A stretch of DNA of 64,000 nucleotides, from the NCBI GenBank assembly GCA_037039925.1, contig JAXRKP010000471.1:123501-187500 (forward strand), written 5' to 3'. The position numbers were made by a program, and so were the translations under genes. Source of the DNA: Doris montereyensis. Taxonomy: Eukaryota; Mollusca; Gastropoda; Nudibranchia; Dorididae. Positions 57,037 to 64,000 of the stretch are shown here, one piece after another. The notes beneath the pieces were generated by a model. It was not told the origin of the DNA. It ran no database searches and saw only the letters and a list, made by a program, of their open reading frames with translations. Each line of letters begins with the position of its first letter. Within the stretch, counting starts at the first letter, position 1.

Positions 57037-57810
57037 GACACAGAGACAGAGAAAGAAAGAGACAGAGAGAGAGAGAGAGACAGACAGACAGGCAAAGACA
57101 CAGAGACAGAGAAAGAGAGATGGATGGACCGACTATATTATTTAAATATATAATCATAAACAGCCTAAAATTTGTCTTCTTGGTCACAATGTTTTTTGCC
57201 AAGGTAAGAAGATTTGAGACAACGTGAAGACCAGTGCCTCATTCCTCCCAGACCTCCCCAACATCCATAAAAGGACAAGAAATAAAAAAAGGATTAAAAA
57301 GCAATACATATCACATCAAAATAAAACGCACATCAGATCTTTATATATTTCAAAGCCATGCAACTTTTTTTTTTATCTATTTACACTCTTACCAATGGCA
57401 GCCATTGGAGCTTAAGCAATTAAATTGAGTTTTGCATTTCACACAAGTGTACATCAGCCTTACACTGGAGAAATAACACAGATGCAACAACGGTCAGACT
57501 TTTAGTTTAAAATTCATCACGTGATAATGTCATTAAACTTTGAGGTTAAATCAAAGTATATTTTTTAATGTAAACAGAAATAAACCACAAAAATAAAAAT
57601 AAAAAGATACCAAAAAACTCCTTTTTTTTAAAAGTTTTTGTTGAACAAAGAAGAAAAGGGATGATGCTAACATACGTCATGTTTCTTTTAAAGATTTATT
57701 TTAGTCAAATGCTTTAACATTGCTCATTTTGTTGTGGAGTTGTTTAAATGGACAAAATAAAGATTAAACCAATCTTTTGTCTTGAAAATTTAAAAGCATT
57801 CAAGGGTGAG
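56546..57810. other. Possible 3' UTR / downstream sequence of the RPAP3-like gene (minus)
   Basis: Contains (GAAA)n at 56858-56905 and (GA)n/(CAGA)n at 56943-57120. Otherwise AT-rich with no coding exon. ORFs at 56599-56823 and 57224-57428 have no supporting features. Confidence 0.4.
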
Positions 57811-57905
57811 CTACTTGACAGAATACTCTTTCTTCAGCCGCACAATGTCATCCTTGAGTAGGCACTGGAGCTGGTCTTGCATAAAATGTCTAGCACACTG
57901 GATAC
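57811..57905 (-). CDS. RPAP3: RPAP3-like terminal exon with stop codon
   Basis: Minus strand. Acceptor caacagag, stop TAG at 57813-57811. With one A restored at 57854-57855 it reads VSSVLDILCKTSSSAYSKDD and IVRLKKEYSVK. Joined to the upstream exon's KEKK this matches the end of the RPAP3 C-terminal domain (EKKIARALF ... LKDSSVEELKKRY). RPAP3 bridges HSP90/R2TP to its clients through this domain. A shift of acceptor by two bases would give another frame without the homology. Confidence 0.72.
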
Positions 57906-58119
57906 CTCTGTTGGTGGTGAAAAGACTGAACAATTGTTGTTATAGACATTCCCATGGTCACCAAAAGATTGAATATTTTGAAATAAATGTCACTAAAAGC
58001 TTACACGAAAAACGATGGCCAACATTCATTTGCATGAAAAACACAGGGCAAGCATTTCAATTGGTTCTATCCAGTTTAAGAGAGCTACTTTTTCGTTATG
58101 TTTATGGTTGGTTTATTTA

Positions 58120-61100
58120 GAATATTATATAGACACATGTTACTCTTTATGCTATAGAAACAAGTTACTTTATGCTATAAAAACATGTTACCCTTTTATG
58201 CTATAAAGGCATGTTTCTCTTCATGTTATAAAAATGTTCTCTTTATGCTATAAAAACATGTTCTTCTTTATGCTATAAAAAATGTTCTTTTATGCTATAA
58301 AAATGTTCCTTTTTATGTTCTTCTTTAAGCTATAAAAAATGTTCCTTTATGCTAAAAAAACATTTTCTTCATTTGCTATAAAAAATGTTTCTCTTTATGC
58401 TATAAAAACATGTTCTTCTTTAAGCTATAAAACATGTTCCTCTTTATGCCATAAAAACATATTACCCTTTATGCTATAAAACATATTACTCTTTATGCCA
58501 TAAAAACATGCTTTTTTTTATGCTATAAAAACATGTTACCCTTTATACCATAAAAATATATTTCTCTTATGCCATAAAAACATATTACCCTTTATGCTAT
58601 AAAAACATATTACCATAATTATAAAAACGTGTTACTTTATGATTTTACTCTTTATGCTATAAAAACATGTTACCCTTATGCTATAAAGCATGTTTCTCTT
58701 TATGCTATAAAAACATGTTACTCTTTTATGCTATAAAAACATGTTACCTTTATGCTATAAAAACATGTTTCTTTTATGCTATAAAAACATGTTACTTTTT
58801 TATGCTTATAAAACATTTACTCTTTTATGCTATAAAAACATGTTACTTTTTATGCTATAAAAATATGTTACTTTTATGCTATAAAAACATGTTACTTTAT
58901 GCTATAAAAACATGTTACTTTTATGCTATAAAAACATGTTACTCTTTATGCTATAAAAACATGTTACTTTTTATGCTATAAAAACATGTTACACTTTATG
59001 CTATAAAAACATGTAGCCTTTATGCAATAAAAACGTGTTACTCTTTATGCTATAAAACATGTTACTTTTTATGTTATAAAAACATGTTACTTTTATGCTA
59101 TAAAAACATGTTTCTCTTTATGCTATAAAAATATGTAGCCTTTATGCTATAAAAACATGTTACTCTTTATGCTATAAAAACATGTTACCTATGCTTTATT
59201 TTGCTATAAAAACATGTTACTTTTATGCTATAAAAACATGTTACTCTTTTTGCTATAAAAACATGTTTCTTTATGCTATAAAAACATGTTACTCTTTATG
59301 CTATAAAAACATGTTACTCTTTATGCTATAAAAAAATTTTTGCTATAAAAAAACATGTTACTTTTTATGTTATAAAAACATGTTACTAAAATATAACATT
59401 TATGCTATAAAAACATGTTACCCTTTATGTTATATAAAAACATGTTACTTTATGCTATAGAAAAAAACATGTTACTCTTTATGCTATAAAACATGTTACT
59501 CTTTTGCTATAAAAACATGTTACCTGTTTATGCTATAAAAACATGTTACTCTTTATGCTATAAAAAAAAACATGTTACTCTTTTATGCTATAAAAACATG
59601 TTACTTTTATGCTATAAAAACATGTTACTCTTTTTGCTATAAAAACAAAAACATGTTACTCTTTTTATGCTATAAAAAAAACATGTTACTCTTTTTGCTA
59701 TAAAACATGTAACATGTTAATCTTTATGCTATAAAAACATGTTACTCTTTTGCTATAAAAACTTGTTACTCTTTATTATAAAAACATGTTACTACTTTAT
59801 GCTATAAAAACATGTTACTCTTTATGCTATAAAAACATGTTACTCTTTTTTTGCTATAAAAACATGTTACTTTTTATGCTATAAAAAATAACATGTTACT
59901 TTATGCTATAAAAATATGTAACATGTTACTCTTTATGCTATAAAAACTTTTATTAAAAACATGTTACTCTTTTATTAAAAATGTTTACTCTTTTTGCTAT
60001 AAAAATATGTAACAACTTCTTAATCTTTATGCTATAAAAAAATGTAAAATGTTACCTTTATGCTATAAAAAATGTAACATGTTATATGTTAACTTTATGT
60101 TAAAAAACATGTTACTTTTTATGCTATAAAATATGTTACTCTTTATGCTATAAAAACATGTTACTTTTTATGCTATAAAAACATAACATGTTATGCTATA
60201 AAACATTTATGCTATAAAAACATGTTACTTTTGCTATAAAAACATGTTACTTTTATGCTATAAAAACATGTAACATGTTCTTTATGCTATAAAAAACATG
60301 TAATATGTTACTCTTTATGCTATAAAAACATGTTACTCTTTATGCTTATAAAAAAAACATGTTACTCTTTATGCTATAAAAACATGTTACTCTTTATGCT
60401 ATAAAAACATGTTACTCTTTTTGCTATAAAAACATGTTACTCTTTATGCTATAAAACATGTAACATGTTACTCTTTAAGCTATAAAAACATGTTACTCTT
60501 TTTGCTATAAAAATATGTAACATGTTACTCTTTTATGCTATAAAAATATGTAACATGTTACTCTTTATGCTATAAAAACATGTTACTCTTTATGCTATAA
60601 AAACATGTTACTCTTTATGCTATAAAAACATGTTACTCTTTATGCTATAAAAACATGTTACTCTTTATGCTATAAAAAAAACATGTAACATGTTACTCTT
60701 TATGCTATAAAAACATGTTACTTTTTTGCTATAAAACATGTTACTCTTTTTGCTATAAAAACATGTTACTTTTTTATGCTATAAAAACATGTAATATGTT
60801 ACTCTTTATGCTATAAAAACATGTTACTCTTTATGCTATAAAAACATGTTACTCTTTATGCTATAAAAACATGTTACTCTTTATGCTATAAAAACATGTT
60901 ACTATAAAAACATTTTCTTTTGCTATAAAAACATGTTACTCTTTATGCTATAAAAACATGTAACATGTTACTTTATGCTATAAAAAAAACATATTACTCT
61001 TTTTGCTATAAAAATATAAAAACATGTTACTCTTTATGCTATATAAAAAATATAACATGTTACTCTTTTTGCTATAAAAACATGTTACTCTTTATGCTAT

Positions 61101-62570
61101 AAAAACATGTTACTCTTTTTGCTATAAAAACATGTTACTCTTTATGCTATAAAAACATGTAACATGTTACTCTTTATGCTATAAAAACATGTTAATTTTT
61201 GCTATAAAAACATGTTACTCTTTTGCTATAAAAACATGTTACTTTTTATATAAAATATGTTCCTTATGCTATAAAAATATGTAACATGTTTTCTTTTTGC
61301 TATAAAAACATGTTACTCTTTTTGCTATAAAAACATGTTACTCTTTTATGCTATAAAATATGTAAAAACATGTTACTGTTTATGCTATAAAAATATGTAA
61401 CATGTTACTCTTTATGCTATAAAAATATGTAACATGTTACTCTTTATGCTATAAAAATATGTAACATGTTACTCTTTTTATGCTATAAAAACATGTTACT
61501 CTTTATTTATGCTATAAAAACATGTTACTCTTTATGCTATAAAAACATGTTACCTTTATGCTATAAAAACATGTTACTCTTTTTGCTATAAAAACATGTT
61601 ACTCTTTATGCTATAAAATATGTAACATGTTACCTTTTGCTATAAAAACATGTAACATGTTACTCTTTATGCTATAAAACATGTTACTCTTTATGCTATA
61701 AAAATATGTAACATGTTACTCTTTTGCTATAAAAAATGTAACATGTTACTCATGTTACTTTTTGCTATAAAAACATGTTACTCTTTTTGCTATAAAACAT
61801 GTTACTCTTTATGCTATAAAAACATGTTACTCTTTATGCTATAAAAATATGTTACTCTTTATGCTATAAAAACATGTTACTGTTTATGCTATAAAAACAT
61901 GTTACTCTTTTTGCTATAAAAACATGTTACTCTTTATGCTATAAAAATATGTAACATGTTACTTTATGCTATAAAAATATGTAACATGTTACTCTTTTTG
62001 CTATAAAAACATGTTACTTTTTATGCTATAGAAACATGTTACTCTTTATGCTATAAAAATATGTAACATGTTACTCTTTTATGCTATAAAAATATGTAAC
62101 ATGTTACTCTTTTTGCTATAAAAACATGTTACTCTTTTTGCTATAAAAACATGTTACTCTTTATGCTATAAAAACATGTTACTGTTACTTTTATGCTATA
62201 AAAACATGTTACTCTTTATGCTATAAAAATATGTAACATGTTACTCTTTATGCTATAAAAATATGTAACATGTTACTCTTTTTGCTATAAAAACATGTTA
62301 CTCTTTATGCTATAAAAACATGTTACTCTTTATGATATAAAAACATGTTACTCTTTATGCTATAAAAATATGTAACATGTTACTCTTTATGCTATAAAAA
62401 TATGTAACATGTTACTCTTTTTGCTATAAAAACATGTTACTCTTTTTGCTATAAAAACATGTTACTCTTTTTGCTATAAAGACATGTTACTCTTTATGCT
62501 ATAAAAATATGTAACATGTTACTCTTTTTGCTATAAAAAACCGTGTTTCGTTTTATGCTATGATAAACTG
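58120..62570 (+). repeat. 4.4-kb satellite of a 25-bp unit, about 175 copies
   Basis: Unit TGCTATAAAAACATGTTACT plus CTTTA. Each unit has TATAAAAA and the palindrome ACATGT or AACATGTT. A variant with ATATGTAACATGTTAC (an extended palindrome TAACATGTTA) becomes frequent after 60270. Units vary by one to several T or A. Confidence 0.97.
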
Positions 62571-62837
62571 TTACGTTTTATATCATAGAAACCTGTTACA
62601 TTTAATGATTTAGAAACATGTTGACGTAAGAGACCATATAGAGTTTCAAGGTGAGTTTGCCAGTATAAAACACTTATTATGCTGCATTACTGACAGTTCT
62701 TGTAAGAAAGTGAATTTTCACTCATTTGGACTACACAGCTGTCACTTATATTATACCTATTTACTTTATAACGATGAAAGGGTCAATTATTCAAAGGAGA
62801 TAATCGTTAAAATAATTAATCCTGTGAAAAACTGATA

Positions 62838-62975
62838 TAGATAGATAGATGGAGAAACATACAGCTATATAGATAGAAAGATAGACAGATAAATAGAGAG
62901 ATAGATAGATAAATGGATGGACAAACAGACAGGTAGAGAGAAAGATAGACAGATAAATAGATATATAGATTGATA
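62838..62975 (+). repeat. (GATA)n-like microsatellite
   Basis: GATAGATAGATGGAG, AGATAGACAGATAAATAG and similar; minus-strand ORFs SIYLSIYLSI are artefacts. Confidence 0.9.
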
Positions 62976-63261
62976 CGTATCGACTATGAAAGTCGCAAAC
63001 CGTGTAAAGTCCAATTTTGGATGTTTTGTGAAAATCAAAGAAAATGATGTTGCACACACATGGTGTGCCAGTGTCAAAAGCTAGACCCAATAGGGGTACA
63101 CAGATTGCTCATATGGCTATTATAGGGGTTTCTATTGGTTCTTGTGCCATGGAATCCTAACTAGACAGGCGTAGGGCTATTGATAAAAGAGCGAAAAAAG
63201 GTGTTACTAATTTTAGACACACAGTTTGCAGCTTTCACTGGCGATATATAGATATATAAAT

Positions 63262-63295
<34 letters not shown>

Positions 63296-63479
63296 GCAGA
63301 TAGACAGATCGATACATACATACATAGATAAATCGACAGATCGTTAGATATATGCCATGTAGGTAAATAATCAAGTAGATAAGTGAGTGATCAGGGTGGA
63401 TGGACAGATGGTTGGGTGCGTGGAATGATGGCTAGTAAATAGACAATAGAGCATGTGGCAGAACCTCTGCAATACGCAC

Positions 63480-63584
63480 CTTCTTTTCTTTGCTGGACAT
63501 AAACATGGACACGGTGGGAAGCGGGGGACTTTACACAGGTTGTCCAAGATTTGGTACCCTTGCTCTACTTCACCTGTTTGACAC
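63480..63584 (-). CDS. RPAP3: RPAP3-like penultimate exon
   Basis: Minus strand. Acceptor tttcttag, donor gtgcgt. With one C restored in the run at 63516-63518 it reads CQTGEVEQGYQILDNLCKVP then RFPTVSMFMSSKEKK. It aligns with the RPAP3 C-terminal domain block EILQRLSELKRFDMAVMFMS and ETEKK. SPAG1 and CCDC103 carry related domains, so the symbol is likely but not certain. Upstream exons lie beyond the window. Confidence 0.72.
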
Positions 63585-63739
63585 CTAAGAAATAACAGTG
63601 AAAATCTTATATCAGTGATATGGAGTAGTAGATCTGAAAGGCTTCATTCAATTTCATGTCATTGGGAGCCGCTGTGTAAGAGTCTATGAATCTTAAAATA
63701 CTTTTATCCATATTCTATCAGGCCTGAAAACTCCACTGT

Positions 63740-64000
63740 GTCAAGAGACTTGATTTAACCTATACCCAAAACTGAAGTGATTTGTAGGATTTTTTTTTCA
63801 TTTAGTTTCGGACTGCCTTGCAAAAAAGCCAAGGGATCTTTAACATGCACAGACAGGCTGTTAAGACCTGCACACAGGACCTCCTTTCTACCGCCCGTCA
63901 CCGATAGGACTAGGTATCATTCAAACTACCTGGACCAGGAGGTACGTTTTGTTATTAAAAAATTCAAGACCATGTTTCAACCTGTTGGGTCTTGAACCCA
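63740..64000 (-). repeat. SINE, family B, cut by window end
   Basis: Minus copy: ACTGAAGTGATTTGTAGG tail, GCCAAGGGATCTTTAAC body, TCTTGAACCCA at the last bases. It lies in the RPAP3-like gene's intron upstream of the exon at 63584. Confidence 0.72.

Larger units (their letters stand above)
57906..63479 (-). other. RPAP3-like last intron
   Basis: Holds the 4.4-kb 25-bp array (58120-62570) and GATA microsatellites (62838-62975, 63240-63330). The remaining ~800 bases show no gene. Confidence 0.6.

Noticed and set aside
57811..57907. Alternative reading GIQCARHFMQDQLQCLLKDD of the terminal exon
   Set aside because: It is open without repair, but its splice phase does not fit the upstream exon and it lacks RPAP3 similarity before KDD. 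The repaired frame fits both.
58120..62570. Serial TATA-box promoters
   Set aside because: TATAAAAA is part of a 25-bp satellite inside an intron; there is no initiator, ORF or other promoter evidence.

Overview
The window is eukaryotic nuclear DNA from an invertebrate animal. Spliced genes with GT-AG introns, tRNA-derived SINEs, an RTE-type LINE, piggyBac and hAT elements and roughly 18-20 kb of micro/minisatellite DNA point to a lophotrochozoan. A gastropod mollusc is my best guess, but this is inference: no marker gene fixes the taxon.

There are two host genes, tail to tail. Bases 1-29740 (+) carry most of CUL2 (cullin-2, scaffold of the CRL2 ubiquitin ligases). I reconstructed 19 exons by hand, from the exon matching about residue 63 of the vertebrate protein to the stop codon; the 5' exons lie upstream of the window. 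Bases 57811-63584 (-) carry the last two exons of a gene with an RPAP3 C-terminal domain, most likely RPAP3 (R2TP/HSP90 co-chaperone); the rest lies beyond 64000. About 28 kb separates the two stop codons.

All CUL2 splice sites look intact and the peptide matches the family along its whole length. However, about half of the exons, and both RPAP3 exons, need one-base insertions or deletions, mostly in homopolymer runs, to read through. This looks more like uncorrected long-read assembly error than pseudogenes.

Layout. 1-29740: CUL2 with introns full of SINEs, a hAT-type MITE (8521-8899), a 28-bp minisatellite (10640-11580), a 60-bp array ending on a splice acceptor (13560-14142), a spliced minus-strand transposase-like fragment (15.0-15.5 kb), a LINE fragment split by a TTAA-flanked element (19.4-20.7 kb), a perfect (GA)n tract (21.2-21.8 kb), ATT/TTC repeats (22.7-23.4 kb) and a 64-bp array built from an exon start (26.5-28.28 kb). 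29741-57810: intergenic, or in part the long 3' UTR of the RPAP3-like gene. It holds an RTE-like LINE (31.16-34.5 kb), a 640-bp TTAA MITE next to a 2.46-kb piggyBac element sharing one TTAA (35.13-38.23 kb), a SINE with an internal 47-bp array (38.34-39.11 kb), a 5-kb 32-37-bp satellite (41.29-46.3 kb), (CT)n (47.0-47.86 kb), a 3.2-kb 14-bp satellite (48.93-52.15 kb) and a 28-bp array (54.65-56.54 kb). 57906-63479: last intron of the RPAP3-like gene, mostly a 4.4-kb array of 25-bp units.

The most interesting signal is how the tandem arrays arose. Three CUL2 introns end in arrays that copy the 3' splice site. One of them (26.5-28.28 kb) also copies the first ~50 coding bases of the next exon about 28 times. 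At least three other minisatellites appear to be seeded from inside SINE copies.
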